Below, one piece after another: positions 1-7,975 of a DNA stretch of 64,000 bases. Position numbers and translations under genes: made by a program. Location of the stretch: contig NZ_LAQL01000002.1 of the NCBI RefSeq assembly GCF_001026905.1, positions 744,001 to 808,000 on the forward strand, given 5' to 3'. The DNA comes from Kiloniella spongiae. GTDB taxonomy: Bacteria > Pseudomonadota > Alphaproteobacteria > Kiloniellales > Kiloniellaceae. Numbering within the stretch: the stretch's first letter is position 1; the number at the start of each line of letters is the position of its first letter. The notes under the pieces were generated by a model, which had not been told where the DNA came from, searched no databases, and saw nothing but the letters and a program-made list of their open reading frames with translations.

Positions 1-573
1 AAAAATACCTGCAAGAACTGGTTTGGATCGAAAACAGACAATCGCACAAGCAAGTAACCCGGTACTCAACAGCGAATTTTGTCCATGAACCATAGTAAGG
101 TACACAGCAGGATAAGCAATAATGAGTAATATCGCATAGCGGTGTTGAAATAACCGTTTCAGCGAATAAACGTAAAAAAGAAAGCTGCCTCCCAGAAACA
201 AAAAATATGATGTTAAGTATGGGATCGCGGCAAGAACTGTAGCAAGCAAGGTAAAAGTCGGCGGGTAATGCCATAAAAATACAGCATCATTTCCAGGAAC
301 GGCCAATTGCTGGATTTCAACAATTCTCTCCCGGACAAACGCCGCCTCGGGTACACCTTCCAAAGCAAGGTAACCCGCAGACCAAAAAGTAATAAAATCA
401 TAACCAACCGGGCTATTACTAGCATCAAGCATATTGTCGATAGAAGACATCAACGCTATTGCCCGTAACAAGCAGATACCCAAAATAAAGCAAGCATACA
501 AACGCAGCCGACCGGGATCAAAAACGGCTAAGAATAAGTCAGTATTTTTTGCCTCTGTATGTTTTGAAATCAA
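1..573 (-). CDS. GT87 (DUF2029) family membrane glycosyltransferase, N-terminal part
   Basis: The gene reads off the left edge, so only about the first 190 residues are present. Translation gives a hydrophobic protein with a first membrane segment (YACFILGICLLRAIAL), then PVGYDFITFWSAGYLAL and FLWHYPPTFTLLA, and more membrane helices including IAYPAVYLTMVHGQNSLLS. The D-F-x-x-F/Y-W-x-A-G and HYPP-T patterns are typical of the polyprenol-phosphate-dependent GT87 mannosyltransferase-like family. Such proteins transfer a sugar from a lipid carrier on the outer face of the inner membrane. No in-frame ATG precedes the conserved region. I chose TTG at 573 because AGG stands six bases upstream. Another TTG lies at 609. 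The acceptor is unknown. Confidence 0.72.
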   Translation of the reverse strand, partial: MISKHTEAKNTDLFLAVFDPGRLRLYACFILGICLLRAIALMSSIDNMLDASNSPVGYDFITFWSAGYLALEGVPEAAFVRERIVEIQQLAVPGNDAVFLWHYPPTFTLLATVLAAIPYLTSYFLFLGGSFLFYVYSLKRLFQHRYAILLIIAYPAVYLTMVHGQNSLLSTGLLACAIVCFRSKPVLAGIF

Positions 574-711
574 ATCACGCCTACTTATTTGCCACTCTTG
601 AATACGCAAAACTAACTTAGAGATGACAAATAAATATTAACAATTAGGCATACCACACCAACTCTTACACAACAGGGCGTACAAGAATTGAGCTTTGACA
701 AAACCAGCCAT

Positions 712-735
712 AAAAAACGCGTTGTATTCTAACGC
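712..735 (-). terminator. Rho-independent terminator of the 93-residue small protein gene
   Basis: A five-base stem (GCGTT 719-723 with AACGC 731-735, loop of seven) is followed on the minus strand by six T residues. It abuts the stop codon of the small gene at 736. The stem is short, so strength is uncertain. Confidence 0.6.
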
Positions 736-1017
736 CTAAAAAGCCGCTTTCTCAACTTGCTGATCCAAAGAAAAATCCAGAACAGGATCAACAGGAGACT
801 GGTTAACAGTTTTCTTTGTCCAGTCAGATTTTTTTCGCACCAATTCTGCCGCGCCAACGTTCTTTTCGCCCATCAATGGATTTTTTAAACGCGCATAGGT
901 GACGCCATCAACATGCGATTTGTAGATATCGCTCACAATCCAATCTTGCAAAAAACGTGTCCGTTTTGAATAGACATCGCCAACAACAGGTAATTTTTCT
1001 GGAGTTTTTTCCTTCAT
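736..1017 (-). CDS. small protein of unknown function, paralogue of the gene at 1250-1462
   Basis: This 93-residue soluble protein has no family I recognise. Residues 9-69 align without gaps to residues 7-67 of the neighbouring 70-residue protein with 31 of 61 identities. Shared blocks are P-x-x-GD, SKR, QDW, YKS, DG, YARL, N, ELxR and SDW. There is no signal peptide, membrane segment or cysteine. A charged 24-residue C-terminal tail (after TKK) is absent from the paralogue. GAAGGTG six bases before the ATG is a good ribosome binding site, and a terminator follows the stop, so it looks like a single-gene transcript. The many W, Y and basic residues would suit a small beta-rich binding module, but that is a guess. 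Confidence 0.7.
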   Translation of the reverse strand: MKEKTPEKLPVVGDVYSKRTRFLQDWIVSDIYKSHVDGVTYARLKNPLMGEKNVGAAELVRKKSDWTKKTVNQSPVDPVLDFSLDQQVEKAAF

Positions 1018-1195
1018 AGAGCACCTTCGTAGTTCAGAATTGAAACAATGACAGTCGCTCGAAATTATGAAGGATCTTCGACCACATCAAGGTCAACTAC
1101 AGGCACTAGAGAGGTTAACATATAATTGTCACCTCACGAACACAAATCAGACCCAGCCACACTATTTTCGACCTCAAGCATCAAATTTGGGTATT

Positions 1196-1217
1196 AAAAA
1201 ACCCGCCATGAAGCGGG
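1196..1217 (-). terminator. Rho-independent terminator of the 70-residue small protein gene
   Basis: CCCGC at 1202-1206 pairs with GCGGG at 1213-1217 across a six-base loop. On the minus strand the stem is followed by a run of six T. It lies 33 bases after the stop codon at 1250. Confidence 0.8.
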
Positions 1218-1249
1218 CTTTAATTGCACAAAATTTATCAGATAAATCT

Positions 1250-1462
1250 TTATGCTGGCATTTTACGAAGCCAATCTGAACCACGGCGCGTCAACTCAAC
1301 AGCACTAACCGATTTATCTCCAATGTTTTTATTGCGGAGTCGAGCATATTCCAGCCCGTCAATTGTCGATTTATAAACCTCAACAACTTCCCAATCTTGG
1401 TACGATGCGTGCCTTTTAGAAAAAATATCACCGATCTCAGGCATATGCTCGAACTCTCTCAT
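1250..1462 (-). CDS. small protein of unknown function, paralogue of the gene at 736-1017
   Basis: This 70-residue protein is the shorter member of a tandem paralogous pair. The core from MPEIGD to SDWLRK matches the neighbour without gaps at about half of the positions. A second possible start, ATG at 1444 (MPEIGD), is preceded by GAGAGAG and would leave only the conserved core, so the exact N-terminus is open. The two genes are about 230 bases apart, each with its own terminator, which argues for separate transcription and retained individual roles, not one operon. No known domain, cysteine pair or membrane segment is visible. Confidence 0.7.
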   Translation of the reverse strand: MREFEHMPEIGDIFSKRHASYQDWEVVEVYKSTIDGLEYARLRNKNIGDKSVSAVELTRRGSDWLRKMPA

Positions 1463-1753
1463 AAATCATTCTTAAAACTATTCTCATGATCTCTTCAGGG
1501 ATTGATACTCTGCTGACCGCGATGGATCAAACGTTAAGATAAATTTTATCTAAAAAAACAGAAAAAATACAATCCCGAACTAACTTGAGAACATGTTTCC
1601 TAAAAAATTAACTACCCATAGAGTTAACTGAACAATTAAGGAAAGTATGCATATAATATGATCATTTTAAGACAATCACAAAAATAACATTCTGCAGCGC
1701 ATCGACCCAAGTGTCATCGACAAGCATTTCTGTCAAGAATCTCGTGACCAGCA

Positions 1754-3061
1754 TTACCTTGTCGACAGGATATCATTTTTCAAACAATCTTCAAAACGTA
1801 CCAGAAAGCTATCGCAGACACCTTTGTCGTGTGCAATTGAAATATAAAGCTTGGTTCCCATCGGGTTAAGGAAGACACCTCTTTTGAAAAGGCCCAACAT
1901 CATGGCGCGCCCCTTCTTTTTGTCACCTGTTGCTGTTGAACGATAGTTGAAAACCTCTTGATCAGTAAACACGATTTGAGCCAAGGGGCCATCACCAATC
2001 ACCTGCGCTGGCTCCTCCAGTTCCTTTAAGATGCGCCTAAGATTTGTACGAAGATATTCCCCTGTTTCAAATAGCTTTTCATAAACTCCCGGCAATCGAT
2101 AAACCGAAAGCGCAGCATTCGCCGCCGAAGTTGAAATAGGATTCCCGCCCAGTGTCGAGGCCATCCACACATAATTATCCTGACCAATGTAATGCTCATT
2201 AACATGATCCATAATATCACTACGCCCACCAAAAGCCCCGATAGGATAGCCACCTCCCAAGGCTTTACCATAGGCAACAAGATCGGGGATCACGCCGTAT
2301 TTTTCCTGCGCACCGCCATAGGCTAACCGGAACCCGGTCACCACTTCATCAAAAATCAGTGGAATACCATACTGATCACAAAGCGCTCGGATACCTTGTA
2401 AAAATCCAGGAAACGGTGGCGTACACCGCTGCAAAGGTTCCATCAAAATTCCGGCTATCTCATCCGCATTTGTAACAATAATCTGTTCAGTTGTTTCCAA
2501 GTCATTATAGGGAGCTATCAGAAGATTTTCCTGGGCCATTGGTACACCTGCGGAAGTGAGTTCCGGGGTTGGAAAAGCCAAATTCTGGTGAGGAAAAAGA
2601 GAGGTAACGCCCGCTTCATTCGCACCATGATAAGCCCCTTCAAATTTCAGGATTTTTTTCTTTCCCGTGAACGCCCGTGCCAGCCGTTGACAATACATTG
2701 TTGCTTCCGTCCCAGAAGCACAAAAGCGCAAGCGATCAACCGCCGGGGCAATCCTTTTGATCTCTTCGGCCAATTGTAACGCATGAGTGTTCAGATAAGC
2801 GAAGTTTGAGCCCAATTCTGCTTGTTTCTGAACCGCGTCAACGACCTCTTCCCGGGCGTGGCCAACAAGACAAGATCCCCAACCCATGGAGAAATCCAGA
2901 TACTCCTGTCCACGACTATCCCACAGCTTAGCTCCTTTTCCCTTTGAAACCTCAATAAGTGTTTCAGAAGGAAACCCAAATTCACCGTTGGAGATACCTG
3001 CAGTAAAAACGCTCAAGGCTCTTTTCTGAACACTATTGAGATTCTGTGTGGCTTTAGTCAT
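1754..3061 (-). CDS. class III PLP aminotransferase, glutamate-1-semialdehyde aminomutase-like
   Basis: This 435-residue cytosolic protein belongs to the fold-type I class III aminotransferases. FCASGTEATM (113-122) binds the PLP phosphate, IFDEVVTGFR (237-246) carries the Asp that contacts the pyridine nitrogen (D238), and YGKALGGGYP holds the Schiff-base lysine K266. SGTEATM and the G-F-R after DEVVT are HemL-like. True HemL is usually near 425-430 residues and sits with haem genes. This gene stands alone beside unrelated genes, so it may be a HemL paralogue acting on another omega- or beta-amino compound. GAGGAA before the ATG supports the start. It is divergent from the sugar dehydrogenase gene at 3350. 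Confidence 0.85.
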   Translation of the reverse strand: MTKATQNLNSVQKRALSVFTAGISNGEFGFPSETLIEVSKGKGAKLWDSRGQEYLDFSMGWGSCLVGHAREEVVDAVQKQAELGSNFAYLNTHALQLAEEIKRIAPAVDRLRFCASGTEATMYCQRLARAFTGKKKILKFEGAYHGANEAGVTSLFPHQNLAFPTPELTSAGVPMAQENLLIAPYNDLETTEQIIVTNADEIAGILMEPLQRCTPPFPGFLQGIRALCDQYGIPLIFDEVVTGFRLAYGGAQEKYGVIPDLVAYGKALGGGYPIGAFGGRSDIMDHVNEHYIGQDNYVWMASTLGGNPISTSAANAALSVYRLPGVYEKLFETGEYLRTNLRRILKELEEPAQVIGDGPLAQIVFTDQEVFNYRSTATGDKKKGRAMMLGLFKRGVFLNPMGTKLYISIAHDKGVCDSFLVRFEDCLKNDILSTR

Positions 3062-3349
3062 GATCGAATTCCTCTTTTGCTTTATCCTAGGTTGGGACGC
3101 TCAGCCTAGTTGCCTTCCAACAGGCTCCGCTTACGAACCTTAAGAATATCTTCCCCATTGGCATAAAAGTTACAGTGATTGGAAACAATTTAATAAAGCG
3201 AGAAAATGTTCTCAGGAAAATTTACTTCACGAAATTCTGAACAAAATAATTTCAAATAGATTTGCTTTATCCACTATCATGTCCCTTCAGACCATATAGC
3301 AAAGCACCCTTGGTTCAGAACTGTCATTAAGCCTTCATCGGAGCACAAC

Positions 3350-4489
3350 ATGTTTCATAAAGTGCATTTAGTACACGGGCTTGTCTTATTTGTGGTTGTT
3401 TTTGTCACTGGACAGGCCGCCGCGGGAAGCTCCGTTACATTCAAAAGCGAAAAAGAAACATTTAAACTTGAACTACTTGTCGATGGATTGGATCACCCTT
3501 GGGGTATGGTCTTTTTACCTGACGATAGCTTGCTTATTACAGAGCGAGAAAAAGGCTTAAAACTCTACCGGGATAAAAACCTTCATGACATTTCGTTGGA
3601 TAACTTCCCCAAGGTTAGAACCAGAGGGCAAGGCGGTCTACTCGATATAACAATTCATCCCGCATTTAAACAAACCCGGCTCGTCTATTTTACCTACAGC
3701 CACCCACTCAAAAAGGGTTCGACAACTGCACTTGCCCAAGCCAGGCTTGTTGACCAAAAGCTTCTTGATCCGCAAACAATATTTATTGCGGAAACGGGAT
3801 CAGCCACATCAAGACATTATGGATCGCGCATCAGGTTTGATCCCGATGGGCATTTATTTATGACAATCGGGGATAGGGGGAATAGGCATAATGCCCAAAA
3901 ATTGAATTCTCATGCAGGAAAAGTACTCAGATTAAACGACCAAGGACAGTCCGCTGCAGATAATCCTTTTGCCCAAACTGGTAAAGCTTTGCCCGAAATT
4001 TATTCCTATGGCCACCGCAATCCACAAGGTCTCACACAACACCCATTAACTGGGGAAATGTGGGTAAGCGAACACGGTCCGCGTGGCGGAGATGAAATAA
4101 ACCAAATCCAAGCCGGTGCAAACTATGGTTGGCCCGTCATAACCTATGGCAAAGAATATATTGGGGGCACAATTGGCGAAGGGACTCATCATCCCGAAAT
4201 GCAGCAGCCAATACATCAATGGACTCCTTCGATTGCTCCGGCGGGAATCACCTTTTATTCAGGCGTCGCGTTTCCCAACTGGCAGGGCAATCTGTTCACA
4301 ACAGCTTTAAAATTCAAACTTTTGGTGAGACAGGAATTGCAAGATGGTAAAATCGTGCACGAAGAGAGACTGCTTGAAGAAGAAGTTGGACGTATTCGGG
4401 CAATAGAACAGGGACCTGATGACTTTCTTTACATCCTAACCGATACAAACAACGGTGCTCTCTATCGTCTCAGACCACCAAACTTATAA
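3350..4489 (+). CDS. PQQ-dependent aldose sugar dehydrogenase-like periplasmic beta-propeller
   Basis: The 379-residue protein begins with a Sec signal peptide (basic start, hydrophobic VLFVVVFVTG, Ala-rich end near residue 25), so it is predicted to be periplasmic. HPWGMVFLPDDSLLITER near the N-terminus, GQGGLLDI, RHYGSRIRFDPDGHLF, SYGHRNPQGL and SEHGPRGGDEIN are conserved in the soluble glucose/aldose dehydrogenase (GSDH, YliI/Asd) family. RNPQG and HGPRGGDE are PQQ and calcium pocket regions. These enzymes oxidise aldoses and pass electrons to the respiratory chain. Length fits the family and no fused cytochrome c domain is present. No PQQ synthesis genes occur in the window, so the apoenzyme could depend on imported PQQ. 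Confidence 0.88.
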   Translation: MFHKVHLVHGLVLFVVVFVTGQAAAGSSVTFKSEKETFKLELLVDGLDHPWGMVFLPDDSLLITEREKGLKLYRDKNLHDISLDNFPKVRTRGQGGLLDITIHPAFKQTRLVYFTYSHPLKKGSTTALAQARLVDQKLLDPQTIFIAETGSATSRHYGSRIRFDPDGHLFMTIGDRGNRHNAQKLNSHAGKVLRLNDQGQSAADNPFAQTGKALPEIYSYGHRNPQGLTQHPLTGEMWVSEHGPRGGDEINQIQAGANYGWPVITYGKEYIGGTIGEGTHHPEMQQPIHQWTPSIAPAGITFYSGVAFPNWQGNLFTTALKFKLLVRQELQDGKIVHEERLLEEEVGRIRAIEQGPDDFLYILTDTNNGALYRLRPPNL

Positions 4490-4499
4490 CCTCTATAGG

Positions 4500-5426
4500 T
4501 CAAATATCTTTTAAGCTGATACCCCGGTCCCAATAGGGTTCACTACCAAATTTGCTTTCCAGAAAATCAATGAAGGATCTGGTTTTTGCCGGCAGATGTT
4601 CTCTATTTGGATACAACGCATAAACAGCAGCACTTGGCAACTCAAACTCCCTGAGAATAGGGATTAATTCACCCGCTTTCAGCTCGTCTGCAATATCCCA
4701 TGTGGATTTAATCGCAATACCAATCCCTGCTTTTGTCGCATCCCTCAGAATTTCACCATTGTTTGTTTCCAGATTGCCTTTGACCTTTACATCTATCTGC
4801 CCTTCGGGACCTTTAAAGTGCCAGTGATCGTGGACACCACCGGGATAACCAAGTACCAAGCAATTATGATGAATAAGATCTTGCGGGTGTTCCGGCACTC
4901 CTTCTTTCGTTAAATACTCTCGTGAGGCACAAACCACACGCCTTGCCGGGCTTAGCTTTCTTGCAATCAAGCTGCTGTCTTTTAACTCACCCGTTCGTAT
5001 GGCGAGATCAAAACCAGACTGGACCATATCAACAATTTGATCCGTCAAACTCACTTGAATCGACACATCCGGATATTGTTTCAAGAACTCCGGTAACAGA
5101 CGAGATATATGTTTACGCCCAAAAGACGACGGAGCCGTGATTTTCAAAACTCCCTTCACATGCCCAGCCAAACCAGAAAGAGCGGCCTCAGCATCTTCAA
5201 TATCCTCGAGGATAGATTTACAGCGAACGTAATACCCAGCCCCTTCATCCGTCAAACTTAAACGTCTTGTTGTCCGGTTAAGAAGACGCACATCCAATCG
5301 TTCTTCCAGATTGGCAATACGCTTACTGACGACTGCCGCAGACAAGTTGAGTTTTCGCCCCGCAGCAGTCATCCCGCCAGCGGCCACGACTTCGACAAAT
5401 ACGGTCATATCACTGATTACATCCAT
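4500..5426 (-). CDS. LysR-family transcriptional regulator
   Basis: The protein of about 308 residues has an N-terminal winged helix-turn-helix (FVEVVAAGGMTAAGRKLNLSAAVVSKRIANLEERLDVRLLNRTTRRLSLT spans the domain) followed by a substrate-binding domain with PSSFGRKHISRLLPEFL and the C-terminal YPNREHLPAKTRSFIDFL. That ending is common in the CrgA/DmlR-like group. The frame extends to a TTG at 5465, but I prefer ATG at 5426, with ATG 5408 also possible. It is convergent with the sugar dehydrogenase and divergent from the small gene at 5536, a usual arrangement for a regulator and its target. Confidence 0.88.
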   Translation of the reverse strand: MDVISDMTVFVEVVAAGGMTAAGRKLNLSAAVVSKRIANLEERLDVRLLNRTTRRLSLTDEGAGYYVRCKSILEDIEDAEAALSGLAGHVKGVLKITAPSSFGRKHISRLLPEFLKQYPDVSIQVSLTDQIVDMVQSGFDLAIRTGELKDSSLIARKLSPARRVVCASREYLTKEGVPEHPQDLIHHNCLVLGYPGGVHDHWHFKGPEGQIDVKVKGNLETNNGEILRDATKAGIGIAIKSTWDIADELKAGELIPILREFELPSAAVYALYPNREHLPAKTRSFIDFLESKFGSEPYWDRGISLKDI

Positions 5427-5535
5427 AATATTATCAAAATAAACGATATAATCCTTATCCAACAAGGACTATTATCATTTACTGTGATTTCACATACCTT
5501 AAACTTAAGAAAGAACGCAAATTAAGGACCAGACA

Positions 5536-5727
5536 ATGAAAAACACTACACAAAGCACAACGGATTTCGATTTGGCCGCAGCGGACATGAGCGTTCACTT
5601 CCAAACCGCGCGTAAAATCAGATCTGCGGAAGCGCACAAATTATTCAAAGCAATCCTCAACTCTTTGACAGCGCCTGTAAGCAGTTGGAAAACCCGCTAT
5701 ATTCTTGCCCTTTCCAGAACAGCCTGA
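5536..5727 (+). CDS. small hypothetical protein divergent from a LysR gene
   Basis: This 63-residue protein has a well placed AAGGA eight bases before the ATG. The middle, MSVHFQTARKIRSAEAHKLFKAILNSL, should form a basic amphipathic helix. The ARK-x-R-x-E-x-x-K-L-F pattern recalls short alphaproteobacterial proteins related to YjiS/DUF1127, but I cannot assign it firmly. It has no signal peptide or cysteine. The position, divergent from a LysR gene with a 100-base shared promoter region, suggests it may be that regulator's target. Confidence 0.55.
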   Translation: MKNTTQSTTDFDLAAADMSVHFQTARKIRSAEAHKLFKAILNSLTAPVSSWKTRYILALSRTA

Positions 5728-6105
5728 AGATTACAGTAGATCAAAACTCACAGGGCGCACCAAAACAACCTTAGGGCGTGTTTTCCTTTTGATTTACGAC
5801 TAAAATTAATTATTATTTAATTTTTATAAGGCTTACTACAATCATAAATTGATTAGAATGTAGGCCAACTAAGCGTCCTTAGTACCGTACCCCAGTAATT
5901 GTACCATGTTTTGAAATCCTCTGTTTACAGTAATAAACAACTGTAACTTAGAGAGTTTCACAAAAGTGCATCTTACCCCGATGCTCTTGATGCCGAGACA
6001 CTGCTGATGTGATTTTTACGTCTTCCCCCATGCGTCTCCGCATCTCCACTATGCCAATCGGTCCCCCGCCGATTGGCTTTTTTTTGTCAGGTTACTTCCT
6101 GGGTG
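5728..6105. other. intergenic stretch holding a candidate small RNA
   Basis: No open frame with a convincing ribosome binding site was found here. The stretch is very AT-rich at 5800-5830. It then contains a small hairpin (ATGCG, loop TCTC, CGCAT, near 6030-6043) just before a strong plus-strand terminator at 6054-6085. The terminator lies about 330 bases beyond the stop of the 63-residue gene. It therefore closes either a long 3' untranslated region or an independent small RNA. A weak -35-like TTGAAA occurs at 5911, without a good -10. Confidence 0.4.
6054..6085 (+). terminator. strong Rho-independent terminator with no nearby upstream gene
   Basis: CCAATCGG (6054-6061) pairs perfectly with CCGATTGG (6069-6076) across a seven-base loop and is followed by C and eight T on the plus strand. 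On the minus strand no T run follows, so it works in the plus direction. Confidence 0.88.
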
Positions 6106-6321
6106 TTATCTTTTATGGAAAAACATGTCTGTCGCCCCGTTCGGACGGTCCATATCCTGTTTTGTTCGTATGGCCCGGAAAAGCGCTAAAGGGCTTTTAT
6201 ATTCACGTCCGATCTTCGCCATCATCAAGCGTTTGTAATAAAATGCCCCATGATTGCCATCTCTGTGAGGATCGTTAACGATCGCTTTTGAACGGGTCGA
6301 AAAGTTTTGCTGAGCATTCAT
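6106..6321 (-). CDS. small basic hypothetical protein
   Basis: The 71-residue protein starts at an ATG preceded by AGGAGGGTGAA, one of the clearest ribosome binding sites in the window. The open frame extends further upstream to 6423, but that extension lacks such a site. The sequence is polar and basic (RSKAIVNDPHRDGNHGAFYYKRLMM in two parts, then GREYKSPLALFRAIRTKQ), with no membrane segment. I do not recognise a family. It lies alone between a plus-strand terminator and the cox cluster promoter region. Confidence 0.55.
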   Translation of the reverse strand: MNAQQNFSTRSKAIVNDPHRDGNHGAFYYKRLMMAKIGREYKSPLALFRAIRTKQDMDRPNGATDMFFHKR

Positions 6322-6681
6322 TTCACCCTCCTGTAAAAACATGCAAGTCCCAGTATAGCACACAGCAAATCTCCCGCTCGAGTCCCCTCCCCAACATCTA
6401 TTGTCATGGGCAACCTCAGACATAAAGAATAGCGCTGCTTGATATTACGACGTCCGCTGCCCATACTGACGAGAGAAAGTAATATGAATACAACCCATAT
6501 ATATCATTTACAGTTACCTCTCACATTTGTCGCAAAGTTGAAACACTCGTCAGCAACAACTCCTATCAGGGACTAGAAAGGAGCTAATTTTTCACAAATA
6601 GTTAGAGTAGAGAAATCAACACTCAACAATAGCTGCCGAAAAAAACAAAAACAAAGGCAGAAAATAACAGGGTAAATCGTC
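6322..6681. other. intergenic region upstream of the cox cluster
   Basis: About 360 bases separate the small minus-strand gene from coxG. I see no further gene. A weak inverted repeat (CTCCT near 6560 with AGGAG near 6580) followed by several T could be a poor terminator. The remainder presumably carries divergent promoters for coxG and the small gene, but no clear -35/-10 pair stands out. Confidence 0.4.
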
Positions 6682-7275
6682 ATGAAGATGGAAGGGCAAC
6701 AACTTATCCCCGCCCCACAACAAAAGGTGTGGGAAGCCTTAAATAACCCAGAAATATTAAAACACTCTATTCCCGGCTGTGAAACAGTCGAGAAAACATC
6801 AGATACCGAGTTTCAGGCAAGCATGACGGCCAAGTTTGGTCCGGTGAAAGCAAAATTCAAAGGACAAGTAACACTTTCAGACATGAACCCGCCAAATAGC
6901 TACACCTTAATAGGTGAAGGCAAGGGCGGGGCCGCAGGTTTTGGCAAGGGAGAAGCCAAGGTTTCTCTGGAAGAGCAAGACGGACAAACCTTGCTCAACT
7001 ATTCCGTAAATGCCAAAGTAGGTGGCAAGCTTGCTCAAATCGGATCTCGTCTAGTTGATTCAGCCGCAAAAAAAATGGCGGATGATTTCTTTCAAGCCTT
7101 TTCCCAAAACGTTAGTTCAAATGGGAATGAAACCACTCCAAATGTTTCTTCTGAAAATCTGGTCGAAACCAGTAACAATACAGAAACAACAAAAAGCACG
7201 TCCAGCAACACTACTCTCTATCTCACACTTGCGGGCGTTATTATAGCAGCAGTCGTCATCTACACCCTGAGCTAG
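6682..7275 (+). CDS. coxG: CoxG-like SRPBCC protein with C-terminal membrane anchor
   Basis: The 197-residue protein opens with MKMEGQQLIPAPQQKVWEALNNPEILKHSIPGCETVEK, the standard start of the CoxG (carbon monoxide dehydrogenase subunit G, START/SRPBCC) family. About 145 residues of domain are followed by a Ser/Thr/Asn-rich linker and one C-terminal membrane helix (LYLTLAGVIIAAVVIYTL). In Oligotropha CoxG is reported to help attach the CO dehydrogenase to the inner membrane. The tail anchor here fits that role. It precedes coxS by 230 bases, so it may be transcribed separately. Confidence 0.88.
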   Translation: MKMEGQQLIPAPQQKVWEALNNPEILKHSIPGCETVEKTSDTEFQASMTAKFGPVKAKFKGQVTLSDMNPPNSYTLIGEGKGGAAGFGKGEAKVSLEEQDGQTLLNYSVNAKVGGKLAQIGSRLVDSAAKKMADDFFQAFSQNVSSNGNETTPNVSSENLVETSNNTETTKSTSSNTTLYLTLAGVIIAAVVIYTLS

Positions 7276-7505
7276 ACACGCGAAAGTGACGTTTCGAAAC
7301 ACACTACGTTGCAATTAAAACATATACCAAAAAGAGTTCATCAAGAACCATCTCTTCAGATCGCGTTGCACGGAAAAGTATGCCATTGCAATGCTCTATT
7401 CGCCCCTAGGGGCAACAGACCCAGTAAAAATAAAAATACAGATTTAAAAGTACAAATAACACTAAAAACAAACTGGGCTGTCACACCACGAACAGGAGAA
7501 AACCG

Positions 7506-7973
7506 ATGCCAACGGTATCTATGACAGTTAATGGCAAGCAGGTTTCGGCAGATGTATCGTCGAACACCTTACTTGTGACTTTTATTCGCGAAAATTTACG
7601 ATTAACCGGTACTCATGTTGGTTGTGATACCAGCCAATGCGGGGCTTGTGTTGTCCACGTCAATGGTAACAGCGCCAAATCCTGCACCATGCTAGCCGTG
7701 CAAGCCGAAGGTGCCGAGATCACAACTATTGAAGGCCTTGCAAAAGGCAATGATCTTCATCCCATGCAGAAATCTTTTCAGGAAAATCATGGCTTACAGT
7801 GCGGTTTTTGTACCACGGGCATGATCATGAGTGCAGTCGATCTGGTAAATAAATCTGATGATCTGGATGATACGTCAATTCGTGAGGGCCTTGAGGGCAA
7901 TATATGTCGCTGTACCGGCTATCAGAACATTGTCAAATCCATCCAAGCAGCCGCTAAAGAAATGGAGGCGTAA
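7506..7973 (+). CDS. coxS: form II CO dehydrogenase-type small subunit, 2Fe-2S protein
   Basis: This 155-residue iron-sulfur subunit belongs to the molybdenum hydroxylase family. The N-terminal plant-type ferredoxin domain has C40, C45, C48 and C60 ([13 protein letters not shown] then SC). The C-terminal four-helix domain has C99, C102, C134 and C136 (QCGFCTTG and CRCTGY). Together they bind the two 2Fe-2S clusters that pass electrons from the Mo centre to FAD. The gene is first of S-L-M with only two bases before coxL. An AGGAG stands just before the ATG. Confidence 0.95.
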   Translation: MPTVSMTVNGKQVSADVSSNTLLVTFIRENLRLTGTHVGCDTSQCGACVVHVNGNSAKSCTMLAVQAEGAEITTIEGLAKGNDLHPMQKSFQENHGLQCGFCTTGMIMSAVDLVNKSDDLDDTSIREGLEGNICRCTGYQNIVKSIQAAAKEMEA

Positions 7974-7975
7974 TC

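Noticed and set aside
1067-1279. Plus-strand frame of 70 codons between and over the two small paralogous genes
   Set aside because: It runs through a minus-strand terminator and into the 3' end of a conserved small gene, with no ribosome binding site.
5806-5820. TTAA-N7-TTAA, the CtrA-binding pattern (also at 63697-63711)
   Set aside because: Both copies lie in very AT-rich DNA; about this many matches are expected by chance in 64 kb at this base composition, and neither is next to a known cell-cycle gene.
5990-6060. Resemblance of TCTCCGCATCTCCAC to a tRNA or tmRNA 3' end, as at an island attachment site
   Set aside because: No T-arm consensus, CCA end or partner sequence is present, and no integrase or mobile gene lies nearby.
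7402-7413. GCCCCTAGGGGC palindrome between coxG and coxS as a possible operator or Moco riboswitch part
   Set aside because: It is a lone 12-bp dyad without the large conserved structure of the Moco RNA and without a regulator gene nearby.
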